Source: Sulfitobacter sp.
GTDB lineage: Bacteria; Pseudomonadota; Alphaproteobacteria; Rhodobacterales; Rhodobacteraceae
Reading direction: 5' to 3'
Length of the DNA stretch: 64,000 bases
Assembly (NCBI GenBank): GCA_013002405.1
Contig: JABDKA010000049.1
Location: 1-64,000, forward strand
Shown: one piece after another, positions 24,133-33,528 of the stretch
Layout of the letters: each line of letters starts with the position of its first letter
How positions within the stretch are numbered: the stretch's first letter is position 1
The notes under the pieces: generated by a model
The model's input: the letters and a program-made list of their open reading frames with translations, nothing else
Database searches by the model: none
Told to the model about the DNA's origin: nothing
Position numbers and translations under genes: made by a program

Positions 24133-27100
24133 TTGACCCGGCTTTTTTCATCCAAAGACCGTCCCATGCACCTCGGCCCCTATCCGGTGGAAAAGCTGCG
24201 CCGGATGGTTGCCCTTCCGGACCTCGGAAAGGTCCCGCCGATGGTGCCGCTGAGCTTTGATCGGCCGGAGGATCCCTTTTCCATCGTCAATGCGATGCGG
24301 GAACATCAGGCGATGCTGGACACGATCCGGGGCGGATTGGTGAATGGGGTGATAGCGGTCACTCCTGACGATCCGCTAGAGCGCGCGAACCACCTGAAAT
24401 CATTTGGTTACTTTGCCGACGCCGCTGTCGTTGGGACCTGCCTCTTGCCTGAGGCGGCGCTTCTGGAAAGGCCGATTATCAATCCGGATGTGGCGCAGCT
24501 GGCAGAAGACTTACAGACAAAGCAGACCAAGACACTGGCCTCGGGCATCGACATGATCATGGCTGATCTCAAGGAATCCGCTGCTGCCGAGCTGCCGGGA
24601 ATTGAGGGTCACAGCCACGCGATTGTCTTTCTCTACGAAAACCCCCGTGAGGTCCGGACGGATGAGCCCGGGATCTGCTGGATCAGGGACGCGCAGGCCC
24701 ACCGGGCCGGTCTGCTTGCCGCAGAAACGGCCTGCGTGATCGCCAATTACCTGCGGTTGCTGGGGCACGATGCGCGGGGGCATACGGTATCGGCAAGCGA
24801 TGTTGACCTGGGCAAGCTGGCGGTCGCTGCGGGTCTGGCGACGGTCGAGAAGGGCGCTTTACACCACCCCTACATCAGAGACCGCTTTGGTCTGGCGGCC
24901 GTGACCACCAGCTTTGAGATTGCGCCGGACCAGCCGCTTGCGTCGCTCGCGGATCAGCCCGGCTCGGCCTTTGGCATTGGTTGGCGCATGGCGGGCTCGG
25001 CCCCCAAGAACGCGGGTAATGCGGTCCCCTATGCCAAGCGCCGCTTCGTTGACGGTGCCCAACCGTTCGAGCGGCTCAAGCGGGTGGATGAACCCACGAC
25101 ATACATCGATGAGGCGCAGGTTGCCCGGGTGCCCAAACGCACCGACATGTTCGCCCGCGCACAGTTCGGCGACATGGGCAAGAAGCTGCAGGAAAGCGCA
25201 ACTGGCGGGCACTACGTGCGCAAGGCGGCACCCTCCATGGCACAGCGCCGGGCACTTGGCGCTTTCGTTCTGTTGCAGGACGGGACGCCTGCGGAAGAAA
25301 AGCAAGAGATCGAGCCGCAGACAGCCGCTGACCTGATCAAGGCGACCAGCTATTTCCTGGGAATCGACGCGGTCGGTATATCCCGTTGTCCCGACTGGAC
25401 CTGGTACAGCCACGACGCCCGGGGAGAGGTCATTGACCCGCCGCACGATCAGGCCATCAGCATGGTGGTCGATCAGGGATATGAGACCATGGAAGGCTCC
25501 TCGGGCGATGACTGGATCGCCGTGGCACAGTCCATGCGTGCCTATCTTCGGTTTTCATTGCTGGGCGGTGTGATCGCCAAGCAGATTCGAAACCTGGGCT
25601 ACAGCGCCAAGGCCCATACGGTGATGGATGGTGAGGTTCTGCAGCCGCCGCTGCTGCTCTTGTCAGGGTTGGGAGAGGTCAGCCGCATCGGTGAGGTGAT
25701 ACTCAACCCCTATCTGGGGCCACGGTTGAAGTCCGGCGTTGTCACGACCGACCTGCCGATGGCGCACGACAAGCCCATTGATTTCGGCCTGCAGACCTTT
25801 TGCGAAAGCTGCAACAAATGCGCGCGGGAATGTCCTGCGGGGGCCATCACGGCAGGTCCCAAGCTGATGTTCAACGGCTACGAAATCTGGAAATCAGACA
25901 GCCAGAAATGCACGACCTACCGGATCACCACCGAAGGCGGCGCAATGTGCGGGCGCTGCATGAAGACCTGCCCCTGGAATCTTGAGGGCATTTTCAAGGA
26001 AAGACCTTTCCGGTGGGCCGCGATGAACGTACCGCAACTGGCCCCCGCACTGGCCCGGTTGGACGATGCGGTGGGCAACGGGGGGCTGAACCCGGTCAAG
26101 AAATGGTGGTGGGACCTGGAGATCAGGGAGGATGGCGGCTACCGCCCCACCACCAAGCCCGTGAACCGGCGCGATCTGCAGCGCGATCTTGATCTGAAGT
26201 ATGAGGATCAGACCCTGGCCGTCTATCCTGCCCCCCTGGCCCCGCACCCCTATCCCTATCCCTTCCCCATGGACCGCGAGGCGGGGATCCAGGCCTATCA
26301 GGCGATGGTCAGCGCGGATGAGCACCGGAGGCGCCGGGCCCAGGGAGACGAGAGGGTGCTGCACAAATACACCGCACGTGATGAAAGTCCCGTGCTTGAG
26401 GTTGAGATCACCCGGGCGGAGGAAATGGCCGACGGGGTGACCAAGTATGAGTTCCAACTGACGGATCGGGGCGATCTGCCAGTCTGGGAGGCGGGCGCGC
26501 ACCTCGATCTTGTGGTCGCGCCGGAATACCTTCGGCAGTATTCGATGTCCGGCGATCCGGCAGACCGGAGCCGCTATCAGATCGGAGTTCTGCGAGAGGA
26601 GGCCGGGCGGGGCGGCTCCAAACTGCTGCACCGTATCTTTGACGTCGGTCGGCGCATCTTCATCTCGCGGCCGATCAATCACTTCGCGCTCGACCCCTCG
26701 GCGACGAAGGTCTTCCTCATGGGTGGCGGGATCGGGATCACCCCGATGATCGCCATGGCCCAGACCCTGCACCGCGAAAGGCGCGAGTTCGAGATGCACT
26801 ATTCGGGCCGCTCTCGTAACCAGATGGGATACCTGAAAGATCTGGACAGCTTTGAGTGGTCCGATCGGGTGCATTTGCACATCAGTGATGAAGGCACGCG
26901 GCTGGACCTGGCGCGGTTCTTTGACCGCTACAATGAAGGTTGGCACGTCTACACCTGCGGGGCGGATCGCTACATGACCGCGGTACTGGATGCGGCGGAA
27001 CGGGCGGGCTTTCCCGAAGGGGCGCGGCACCTGGAATATTTCTCCGTTCCCGAGGTCCCCGAGTATGAGAACCATCCCTTCAAACTGCGTCTTGCTTCAA

Positions 27101-27339
27101 CCGGTGAGACACTTGATGTCCCGGCTGACAAGACAGCCGCTGAGGTGCTGATTGCCCATGGTCATCCTGTCGACATGAAGTGCGATGATGGCATCTGCGG
27201 TGTCTGCCGCTGCGGGGTCATCGCGGGAGAGGTCGAGCACCGCGATTTCGTCCTTTCGGCGGTGCAAAGGAAGGACGGCATGATCCTGTGCCAATCGCGC
27301 GCCCTCGCAAAAGACGGTGAGATCACGCTCGACCTTTGA
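24133..27339 (+). CDS. Self-sufficient reductive dehalogenase (RdhA fused to FNR and [2Fe-2S] ferredoxin domains)
   Basis: Cytoplasmic cobalamin-dependent reductive dehalogenase of the BhbA/RdhA-NP type, 1068 residues from TTG 24133. That start is chosen because AGGAG lies six bases upstream and the N-terminus TRLFSSKDRPMHLGPYP fits the family; ATG 24166 would remove part of this block. No Tat signal is present. Residues 1-550 form the B12-binding reductase, with Tyr425 and Lys493 as candidate catalytic residues. Two 4Fe-4S motifs follow (Cys557, 560, 563, 567 and Cys593, 606, 609, 613). From about residue 730 comes a ferredoxin-reductase domain (FMN site RQYS at 801, NAD(P) motif GGGIGITP at 864) and a C-terminal plant-type [2Fe-2S] domain (Cys1017, 1022, 1025, 1053). 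Electrons should run NAD(P)H to FMN to Fe-S to cobalamin. No rdhB is present. Confidence 0.93.
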   Translation: MTRLFSSKDRPMHLGPYPVEKLRRMVALPDLGKVPPMVPLSFDRPEDPFSIVNAMREHQAMLDTIRGGLVNGVIAVTPDDPLERANHLKSFGYFADAAVVGTCLLPEAALLERPIINPDVAQLAEDLQTKQTKTLASGIDMIMADLKESAAAELPGIEGHSHAIVFLYENPREVRTDEPGICWIRDAQAHRAGLLAAETACVIANYLRLLGHDARGHTVSASDVDLGKLAVAAGLATVEKGALHHPYIRDRFGLAAVTTSFEIAPDQPLASLADQPGSAFGIGWRMAGSAPKNAGNAVPYAKRRFVDGAQPFERLKRVDEPTTYIDEAQVARVPKRTDMFARAQFGDMGKKLQESATGGHYVRKAAPSMAQRRALGAFVLLQDGTPAEEKQEIEPQTAADLIKATSYFLGIDAVGISRCPDWTWYSHDARGEVIDPPHDQAISMVVDQGYETMEGSSGDDWIAVAQSMRAYLRFSLLGGVIAKQIRNLGYSAKAHTVMDGEVLQPPLLLLSGLGEVSRIGEVILNPYLGPRLKSGVVTTDLPMAHDKPIDFGLQTFCESCNKCARECPAGAITAGPKLMFNGYEIWKSDSQKCTTYRITTEGGAMCGRCMKTCPWNLEGIFKERPFRWAAMNVPQLAPALARLDDAVGNGGLNPVKKWWWDLEIREDGGYRPTTKPVNRRDLQRDLDLKYEDQTLAVYPAPLAPHPYPYPFPMDREAGIQAYQAMVSADEHRRRRAQGDERVLHKYTARDESPVLEVEITRAEEMADGVTKYEFQLTDRGDLPVWEAGAHLDLVVAPEYLRQYSMSGDPADRSRYQIGVLREEAGRGGSKLLHRIFDVGRRIFISRPINHFALDPSATKVFLMGGGIGITPMIAMAQTLHRERREFEMHYSGRSRNQMGYLKDLDSFEWSDRVHLHISDEGTRLDLARFFDRYNEGWHVYTCGADRYMTAVLDAAERAGFPEGARHLEYFSVPEVPEYENHPFKLRLASTGETLDVPADKTAAEVLIAHGHPVDMKCDDGICGVCRCGVIAGEVEHRDFVLSAVQRKDGMILCQSRALAKDGEITLDL

Positions 27340-27482
27340 CCTTCCGATAAGGGCATTTCACCTCCTGTTTAATTTGCCCGGGCCACGATGCCGGTCAAAG
27401 CAACCAGTTCTGCTCGGGTCGCCGCGTGGCTTCAGATGCAGGGCCGCAATCAAGGATTTGCCTAAACGCGGCGAGGATAAAT

Positions 27483-28083
27483 ATGAACACGCCGAACACC
27501 CTGTCGAGCTTTGTTGACCGGATGCCGACCAGCACACTGGAGCAGTGTAATCGGGAAGAGATCCACCTGTCCGGTCCCATTCAGGAAGGTGGAGCCCCTG
27601 TCCTGCTGGTTCGGAAAAAAGCGCCAAATCGTTGGGGTTTCGAAGGACCTCGATGCCTTTCTGCCCCGCAACCCGCCGAGCTGCTTTCCCGTCCCCTCAT
27701 GACACCGGGTGCCGGTCTGGCGGATAAGATCGATGCAGTTGAAGGCGAGCAGCAGGTCCTGCACGGGGTTCTTGAATTTGGTTTTCCCCGGGGTGGCGTT
27801 GAATAGGCCACCGTCCCCCACCTGCACGATGGCAAACGGACCATCGAATTTCTGCCGAATCACAGACCCTCAGCCAAGGCGGTGCGGAGCAAGATGCGGC
27901 TCTGCGGATCAGGCTGGACGTCCACGCCGAGAACGACAAAATGGTCGAGGTCGCGGTGACGGACACTGATCTTGGCATTCCTGCGGAGCTTGCGGAGAAT
28001 GTGATGAAGCCAATGCAAAGGCTGCACAGTCCGGCCGCGTCATTGGGGGATTGGGTCACGGCCTTCTGCAAAGGCACCGGGGC
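27483..28083 (+). pseudogene. Decayed bacteriophytochrome-type histidine kinase remnant
   Basis: Fragments in different frames. From ATG 27483 the reading is STLEQCNREEIHLSGPIQEGG, cited in part, which matches the PAS_2 start of bacteriophytochromes (L..CDREPIH..G.IQ..GA). A +1 frame at 27631-27675 continues as VGVSKDLDAFLPRNP. Another frame at 27941-28033 gives VTDTDLGIPAELAENV then MKPMQRLHSP, close to the HATPase G1 box and the PFQRLH block of such kinases, and a further shift at 28048 gives GLGHGLL, like the G2 box. The GAF and PHY regions are absent. This looks like a large internal deletion plus frameshifts. Confidence is moderate because each fragment is short. Confidence 0.45.
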
Positions 28084-28124
28084 ATCGCCGCCGTCCCCCC
28101 AAATCGGTGGATCCCAATCAGCAT

Positions 28125-29567
28125 TCAGCCCGCACCAAAAGCATCCCGCGCAACCTGAGCTGTGACCAGCAGGCCGGTTTCCATATTGGTGAACTCCAAC
28201 CGGCCACCGTGCAAAGCCACGATCTCGGAGGCGATGGACAGGCCCAGCCCCACACCCCGCTCCTTCGTCGCGCCGTGGCCGCGCATGAAGGGCAGGATCA
28301 CCCGGTCCAACTGATCCGGCTCGATGCCGGGCCCGAAATCGCGGACACTGACCTTGAGCGTGCTCTCCGTATCCGGACCCACCTCAACTACCGCGCGGCC
28401 GCCGTATTTCAGTGCATTGTCGATCAGGTTGGAAAAGGCGCGCCGCAGCTTGTCCGGCTGCCCCCGCATGAAGCACTGGTTGTCCGCGCGCACCCGGACA
28501 TCTTCGGCAGCGGCAAAGATTGACCCGGCAGAGCGCAGATCAACCTCTTCGGGTGCGATGAATTCTACATTTCGCCCCACATCGCGGTAGTCATTCACGA
28601 GGCTTTCCAGAAGGGAGACAAGCGAGAAGCGCAGGCTTTCTTCCTCCTGCGCGCCGATGCTGAGCAAATCCAACGCACCGTCGATGATGCCGGTGATCTC
28701 ATCCAGGTCCGCTTCGAACCTCTCGTGGAGTGCCGGATCCTCAAGCAATTCGGTGCGCAGCCGCATCCGGGTCACAGGCGTGCGCAGATCGTGCGAGATG
28801 GCCGCAAGCCCGCGGGACTTGCGTTCCTGTTCGTTGCGGAACTGTTCGGTCAGATGGTCAATCCGGTCCCCGATCATCAGCGCTTCGGTCGAGGCGAGGG
28901 GCGGCATGGGGCGCGTGGCCAATCGCCGGATGGCAAGCCGTTGGAAGGGCGCGGCGAGGTTCACGGCCAGCGGCAGAAAGAGCGAAAGGCCAATCGCGAA
29001 ACCGGCAACGCCAAGGAGTGCTGTGAGGGTCTGGCTGAACCGGTCCTGCCAGAGACGTGGCGCGTCGATGAAAAGAACGTCACCGCCCGGCAGGAACAGC
29101 ACCAGGCGCGTCTCCTGATCCTGACGGGCAATCGCCTTGGACAGGGCGGCAAGACGGTCCGCGGCGGAAAGGGTGCTGTCCCCGGTCTGCAGCGCCTGGG
29201 GCAGTTTGGCGGGCTGATCAAACCTGATGGCTGCACGGTAGCGGGTCTCATCCAGCTCCAGGATCAGGGGAACGGTGGCGGTCGGCAGGGCCTCCGGCAG
29301 GCTGCGGCGGCGTTCGACCGTATAGGGCGCCCGGGTGTAACTGCCTGGGGCATTCAGGGATTTCGCTGTTTCGCGCCGGATGATTTCGGCCAGAACCTCA
29401 CCCGATGTTTCTGCCTCGTTCAGCGCGCTGCCGCGTTTGTTGAAATTGTATACGGACAGCCCCGTTATGACCGCGCCCGCAACGTAGGCGACCAGCACAA
29501 GCAGTGGAAGGCGTTGCGCCAGCGCCTGCGGCAGAAGGCCGATCATGCTTGGGATTGGCCCCTTCAC
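28125..29567 (-). CDS. Sensor histidine kinase, EnvZ-like
   Basis: Inner-membrane sensor kinase, 480 residues. Two membrane helices at about residues 18-40 and 180-202 enclose a periplasmic domain; a HAMP-like linker precedes the H-box AISHDLRTPVTRMRL with His259, then the N-box SNLIDNALKYGG, the G1 box DFGPGIE and the G2 box GVGLGLSIA. The GTG at 29567 lies one base after the response-regulator stop; ATG 29546 is a possible later start. The pair diverges from the glucose transporter genes, the layout of the GtrS-GltR system in Pseudomonas, so sensing of glucose or a sugar acid is inferred. Confidence 0.92.
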   Translation of the reverse strand: MKGPIPSMIGLLPQALAQRLPLLVLVAYVAGAVITGLSVYNFNKRGSALNEAETSGEVLAEIIRRETAKSLNAPGSYTRAPYTVERRRSLPEALPTATVPLILELDETRYRAAIRFDQPAKLPQALQTGDSTLSAADRLAALSKAIARQDQETRLVLFLPGGDVLFIDAPRLWQDRFSQTLTALLGVAGFAIGLSLFLPLAVNLAAPFQRLAIRRLATRPMPPLASTEALMIGDRIDHLTEQFRNEQERKSRGLAAISHDLRTPVTRMRLRTELLEDPALHERFEADLDEITGIIDGALDLLSIGAQEEESLRFSLVSLLESLVNDYRDVGRNVEFIAPEEVDLRSAGSIFAAAEDVRVRADNQCFMRGQPDKLRRAFSNLIDNALKYGGRAVVEVGPDTESTLKVSVRDFGPGIEPDQLDRVILPFMRGHGATKERGVGLGLSIASEIVALHGGRLEFTNMETGLLVTAQVARDAFGAG

Positions 29568-29568
29568 C

Positions 29569-30279
29569 TCAGCGCAACTTTTTCAGCTCTGCGGCGAACT
29601 GGTAGCCCTTGTTGCGCACCGTGCGGATGAAATCCGCGCCATGGACGGCCCCTGACAGCTTCTTTCGCAGGCGGCTAACCAATATGTCGACACGGCGGTC
29701 TTCGGGTCCCAGCTCCATCTCGAATATTCGCCGCCCGATCACTTCACGGCTGACAGGATCGGGGGAGGCGCCAAGGAGAAGCGTGATAAGCTGGTATTCG
29801 GTCGAACTGAGGGGAACGTGCGTGTTGTCCGGGCTCTGTAATTTCTGGTTTGCCATATCCAGCATCCAACCGGCAAAGCCAACCGTCCCGGAGAGGCGCC
29901 TTTCCGTGCTCTCCCGGCTGCGACGAAGAAGTCCGTTGATGCGGGCCAGCAGTTCGCGCGGGTTGAAGGGCTTTTCAAGGTAGTCGTCAGCGCCCAATTC
30001 GATGCCCTTGATCCTGTTGGCATCCCCCCGCATCGCCGACAGGATGATCAGCGGCACATCGGACTGCCCGCGCACCCATCTGCAAAAGGACAGGCCATCC
30101 TGCCCGGGCAGCGTGATGTCGACGATGAACAGATCAAACCCGTCCAGGCCCTGACGCTGGCCCGATTCCGCCGTGTCTGACACCACGCATTCAAAGTCGC
30201 GCTTCTTCAGGTAGGTGGATAGAAGCGAGGAGATTTCGGCGTCATCCTCGATGATGTGAACACGGGGCAAGGGTGTCAT
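29569..30279 (-). CDS. OmpR-family response regulator
   Basis: 236-residue two-domain regulator. The receiver has the acidic pair in IIEDD (residues 9-13), phospho-acceptor Asp54 in FIVDITLPGQDG, Ser81 and Lys103 in EKPFNPREL. The C-terminal winged helix has STEYQLITLLL and ILVSRLRKKL, ending with IRTVRNKGYQF. ATG 30279 is chosen because a GAGGAGGGG Shine-Dalgarno precedes it; the open frame upstream is not protein-like. It is first in its operon, divergent from gtsA-like, and is the prime candidate to control glucose uptake and possibly edd-eda. Confidence 0.94.
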   Translation of the reverse strand: MTPLPRVHIIEDDAEISSLLSTYLKKRDFECVVSDTAESGQRQGLDGFDLFIVDITLPGQDGLSFCRWVRGQSDVPLIILSAMRGDANRIKGIELGADDYLEKPFNPRELLARINGLLRRSRESTERRLSGTVGFAGWMLDMANQKLQSPDNTHVPLSSTEYQLITLLLGASPDPVSREVIGRRIFEMELGPEDRRVDILVSRLRKKLSGAVHGADFIRTVRNKGYQFAAELKKLR

Positions 30280-30378
30280 CCCCTCCTCTGGGATCTGGTC
30301 TGGTGAGGCTATCAGCATCCAGTGCGATACAAAATGTAACAAATCCAACCGGTACGGGTGGCGCTGTTTTTGCCTAAG

Positions 30379-30394
30379 GTTGCGCAGGCTCAAC
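30379..30394 (+). promoter_or_regulatory. Imperfect palindrome upstream of the glucose ABC operon
   Basis: GTTGnGC-N2-GCnCAAC symmetry, ending about 28 bases before ATG 30422. It could be an operator or a leader hairpin; the evidence is only symmetry and position. Confidence 0.3.
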
Positions 30395-30421
30395 AGCCCA
30401 ACACGATTCTGGGAGGAACAC

Positions 30422-31675
30422 ATGACATATTTTTCGAAAGCGCTGGTCAGCGCCGTTGCCCTGACCGTTGCAATGGCCGCTCCGGCCAAGGCGGACCCCA
30501 AGGCCGAGGTGCTCCACTATTGGACATCCGGTGGTGAAGCCAAGGCGGTGAAGGCGCTGCAGGAGGCATTTGCCGCCCGCGGTGGCGAATGGATCGACGC
30601 ACCGGTGGCCGGTGGCGGCGGTGACGCGCAGGCGGCCGTTCTGCGGGCGCGCGTGCTGGCTGGCGATCCGCCAGCGGCCGTACAAATCAAGGGCCCCAAT
30701 ATTCAGGAGTGGGCCGAGGCCGGTGCACTGGCAGACCTGTCCGATGTGGCAGAGGCCCAGAACTGGGACGCGGTGTTGCCCCAGACCATTCAGGATATCG
30801 TCAAGTACGAAGGCAACTACGTGGCCGTTCCGGTGAACGTACACCGGGTTGACTGGATCTGGGCCAACCCCGAGGTGCTGGCGAAGGTTGGTGCCGACGT
30901 GCCGACAACATGGGACGAATTCAACGCGACAGCGGACAAGCTGCTGGCGGCCGGGATCATCCCTCTGGCCCACGGCGGACAGCCCTGGCAAGACGCGACT
31001 GTCTTTGAAACCGTTGTGCTGGGCATCGGCGGTGTGGACTTCTACCGCAAGGCGCTGGTGGATCTGGACATGGACGCGCTGGGCTCTGACACGATGGTCG
31101 CGGTCTTCGACCAGATGCGCAAAATGCGCGGCTATGTGGACCCCGACTTCCCGGGCCGCGACTGGAACCTGGCGACGGCCATGGTGATGCGCGGTGAGGC
31201 CGCCATGCAGATTATGGGCGACTGGGCCAAGGGCGAGTTTGCCGCAGCAGGGTTGGAGCCGGGCAAGGACTATGTCTGCGCGCCGACACCTTCCGAGGGG
31301 GGCTACCTACTCAACTCTGACAGCTTCGCGATGTTCAACGTCTCTGGCGCGGACCAGGTGGAAGGCCAGAACCTTCTGTCCGAACTGATCCTCGGAACCG
31401 AGTTCCAGGAGACATTCAACCTCTTCAAGGGCTCCATTCCCGCCCGTACGGACGTACCGCGTGGTGAGTTCGACGCCTGTGCAATCAAGTCGATGGATGA
31501 CATGGTTGCGGCGGCCGACGGCGGTACCCTTCTGGGCTCCATGGCGCACGAGATCGCACAGGCCGGTGCCGTCCGCGGCGCCTTCATCGACGTGGCCACG
31601 GCCCACTTCAACTCGGACATGTCCTCTGAAGAAGCGGTCGAAAAGCTGGTCTCTTCGATCAAGCTCGCGATGTAA
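30422..31675 (+). CDS. gtsA: Glucose-type ABC transporter substrate-binding protein (GtsA-like)
   Basis: Periplasmic sugar receptor of the COG1653 group, 417 residues. ATG 30422 follows GGGAGGAAC. A signal peptide of about 24 residues ends PAKA. The mature start LHYWTSGGEAKAVKAL, the AGGGGDAQ loop, AVQIKGPNIQEW and IIPLAHGGQPWQD resemble Pseudomonas GtsA (glucose/mannose binding) closely. The gene is followed by a hairpin and then two permeases, the ATPase and glucokinase, which supports glucose as the main substrate. Confidence 0.9.
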   Translation: MTYFSKALVSAVALTVAMAAPAKADPKAEVLHYWTSGGEAKAVKALQEAFAARGGEWIDAPVAGGGGDAQAAVLRARVLAGDPPAAVQIKGPNIQEWAEAGALADLSDVAEAQNWDAVLPQTIQDIVKYEGNYVAVPVNVHRVDWIWANPEVLAKVGADVPTTWDEFNATADKLLAAGIIPLAHGGQPWQDATVFETVVLGIGGVDFYRKALVDLDMDALGSDTMVAVFDQMRKMRGYVDPDFPGRDWNLATAMVMRGEAAMQIMGDWAKGEFAAAGLEPGKDYVCAPTPSEGGYLLNSDSFAMFNVSGADQVEGQNLLSELILGTEFQETFNLFKGSIPARTDVPRGEFDACAIKSMDDMVAAADGGTLLGSMAHEIAQAGAVRGAFIDVATAHFNSDMSSEEAVEKLVSSIKLAM

Positions 31676-31688
31676 GCCTTCTCCCAAC

Positions 31689-31718
31689 GCGGCCTGGCCT
31701 CATTCGGGGTCGGGCCGC
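31689..31718 (+). other. Hairpin between gtsA and the first permease
   Basis: An 11-base stem with two G-U pairs (31689-31699 with 31708-31718) and an eight-base loop in the 75-base gap, with no T run. It probably stabilises the binding-protein mRNA or lowers read-through to the permeases, as is common in sugar ABC operons. Confidence 0.5.
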
Positions 31719-31750
31719 GCACCTTTACAGAGGTCGAGGAGAGGACAGTC

Positions 31751-32647
31751 ATGTCACGCCCCCCCATTCCCTTTACGGATCGCATCGCCCGGGCGCTGCC
31801 GCAGATCGTCGTGGCCCCTTCATTTGCCGCGATCCTGTTCTTCGTCTACGGCTTTATCGCCTGGACCGGTTATATCTCGATGTCCAAGTCGAAGATGCTG
31901 CCAAACTACGATTTCGTCGGCATTCGTCAGTACTGGCGTCTTTTTCAGATGGACCGCTGGTCAGTCGCGCTGGAAAACCTCTTCATCTTCGGATTCCTTT
32001 TCATCGCGGTCGCCATCGTCATCGGCTGTCTGCTGGCTGTCCTGCTGGATCAGCGCATCCGGGCCGAAGGTTTCATCCGCACCATCTATCTCTACCCGAT
32101 GGCGATTTCCTTTATCATCACCGGAACGGCCTGGAAGTGGATCATGAACCCATCGCTGGGTCTGGAAACGGTCGTGCGCGGCTGGGGCTGGGAAAGCTTC
32201 CGCTTTGGCTGGACCAACGATGAAACGCTCGCCGTTTACGCGCTGGTCATGGCCGCCGTCTGGCAAAGCGCGGGCTTCGTGATGGCGCTGTTCCTCTCCG
32301 CCCTGCGGTCGGTCGATCAGGACATCATCAAGGCGGCGAGCCTGGATGGCGCTTCCCCCTGGAAAATCTACACCCGCATCATCTTGCCCTCCATGAGGCC
32401 TGTCTTCATGTCGGCCGTGGTGATCCTGGCCCACCTTGCGATCAAGAGCTTCGATCTGGTCGTGGCGCTCACCGGCGGCGGTCCTGGCTATGCCTCAACC
32501 CTGCCCGCAAATTTCATGTACGAGATGACCTTCCGCCGGAATGAGATCGGCGTGGGTGCGGCCTCTGCCATGGTAATGCTGGCGACGGTGGCGGCGATCA
32601 TGGTGCCCTACCTTTATTCTGAATTGCGGGGGAAGAAGCATGTCTGA
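31751..32647 (+). CDS. gtsB: Sugar ABC transporter permease 1 (GtsB-like)
   Basis: MalF-type inner-membrane permease, 298 residues with six expected helices. The ATPase-coupling EAA loop reads KAASLDGASPWKIYTRIILPSM near residue 195 (cited in part). ATG 31751 has GAGGAGAGG about six bases upstream. The last eight bases overlap the next permease gene. Confidence 0.93.
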   Translation: MSRPPIPFTDRIARALPQIVVAPSFAAILFFVYGFIAWTGYISMSKSKMLPNYDFVGIRQYWRLFQMDRWSVALENLFIFGFLFIAVAIVIGCLLAVLLDQRIRAEGFIRTIYLYPMAISFIITGTAWKWIMNPSLGLETVVRGWGWESFRFGWTNDETLAVYALVMAAVWQSAGFVMALFLSALRSVDQDIIKAASLDGASPWKIYTRIILPSMRPVFMSAVVILAHLAIKSFDLVVALTGGGPGYASTLPANFMYEMTFRRNEIGVGAASAMVMLATVAAIMVPYLYSELRGKKHV

Positions 32648-33524
32648 TCACACCTACTCCCCCGCCCAAGGCCAGTCCGTCCTCTGGATGCGGCTCTTGC
32701 TTTGGGCGCTGCTGATCCTCTTTGCGATCTGGTTCCTGCTGCCTGCCTATGTGGTCGTTGGAACCTCGCTCAAGGATCTTGAGGAAATCCGCGGGGGCTC
32801 ACTCCTTGCCCTCCCGCATGAGCTGAACTTCAGCGCCTGGAAACATGCCTGGAACGAGGCCTGCATCGGTGTCCGGTGCACCGGGTTGGAGCCGTATTTC
32901 TGGAACTCCGTCTTCATGGCCCTTCCGGCTGTCTTCATCTCAACCCTGCTGGGTGCGCTGACGGGTTATGCCCTGACCAAGTTTCAGTTTCGCGGGGCCA
33001 ACATGATTTTCGCGCTGATCCTCTTTGGCTGTTTCGTGCCCTTCCAGGTGGTGATCCTGCCCATGGCTCAGACTTTGGGACGGCTGGGCATCACCAACAC
33101 TGTCTATGGTCTGATCCTGGTTCACTCGGTCTATGGTCTGGCCTTCACCACGCTTTTTTTCCGCAACTACTATGTCACCATTCCCGATGAACTGGTGCGC
33201 GCGGCTACCATCGACGGGGCGGGGTTCTTCACCATCTTTCGCCGGATCATTCTGCCCCTGTCACCACCCATCATCGTGGTGTCTGTCATTTGGCAGTTCA
33301 CCCAGATCTGGAACGATTTCCTCTTCGGGGCCTCCTTCACCACCGGCGGCGCGCAGCCCATCACGGTGGCGATGAACAACCTTGTGAATACCACCACGGG
33401 CGTCAAACAGTACAACGTCGATATGGCCGCGGCCCTGATCACCGCCGCGCCCACGCTTTTCGTCTATATCGTCGCGGGCCGCTATTTCGTGCGCGGGCTG
33501 ACGGCGGGATCGGTCAAAGGATAA
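32640..33524 (+). CDS. gtsC: Sugar ABC transporter permease 2 (GtsC-like)
   Basis: MalG-type permease, 294 residues, six helices. The EAA loop is [20 protein letters not shown] near residue 183. The stretch [18 protein letters not shown] is a periplasmic insertion between the first helices seen in GtsC-type proteins. It is coupled to the first permease by an eight-base overlap and followed after four bases by the ATPase gene. Confidence 0.93.
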   Translation: MSDHTYSPAQGQSVLWMRLLLWALLILFAIWFLLPAYVVVGTSLKDLEEIRGGSLLALPHELNFSAWKHAWNEACIGVRCTGLEPYFWNSVFMALPAVFISTLLGALTGYALTKFQFRGANMIFALILFGCFVPFQVVILPMAQTLGRLGITNTVYGLILVHSVYGLAFTTLFFRNYYVTIPDELVRAATIDGAGFFTIFRRIILPLSPPIIVVSVIWQFTQIWNDFLFGASFTTGGAQPITVAMNNLVNTTTGVKQYNVDMAAALITAAPTLFVYIVAGRYFVRGLTAGSVKG

Positions 33525-33528
33525 TCTC

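Noticed and set aside
27462-27863. 133-codon leftward open frame across the phytochrome remnant
   Set aside because: No recognisable protein; the plus-strand fragments match kinase motifs better.
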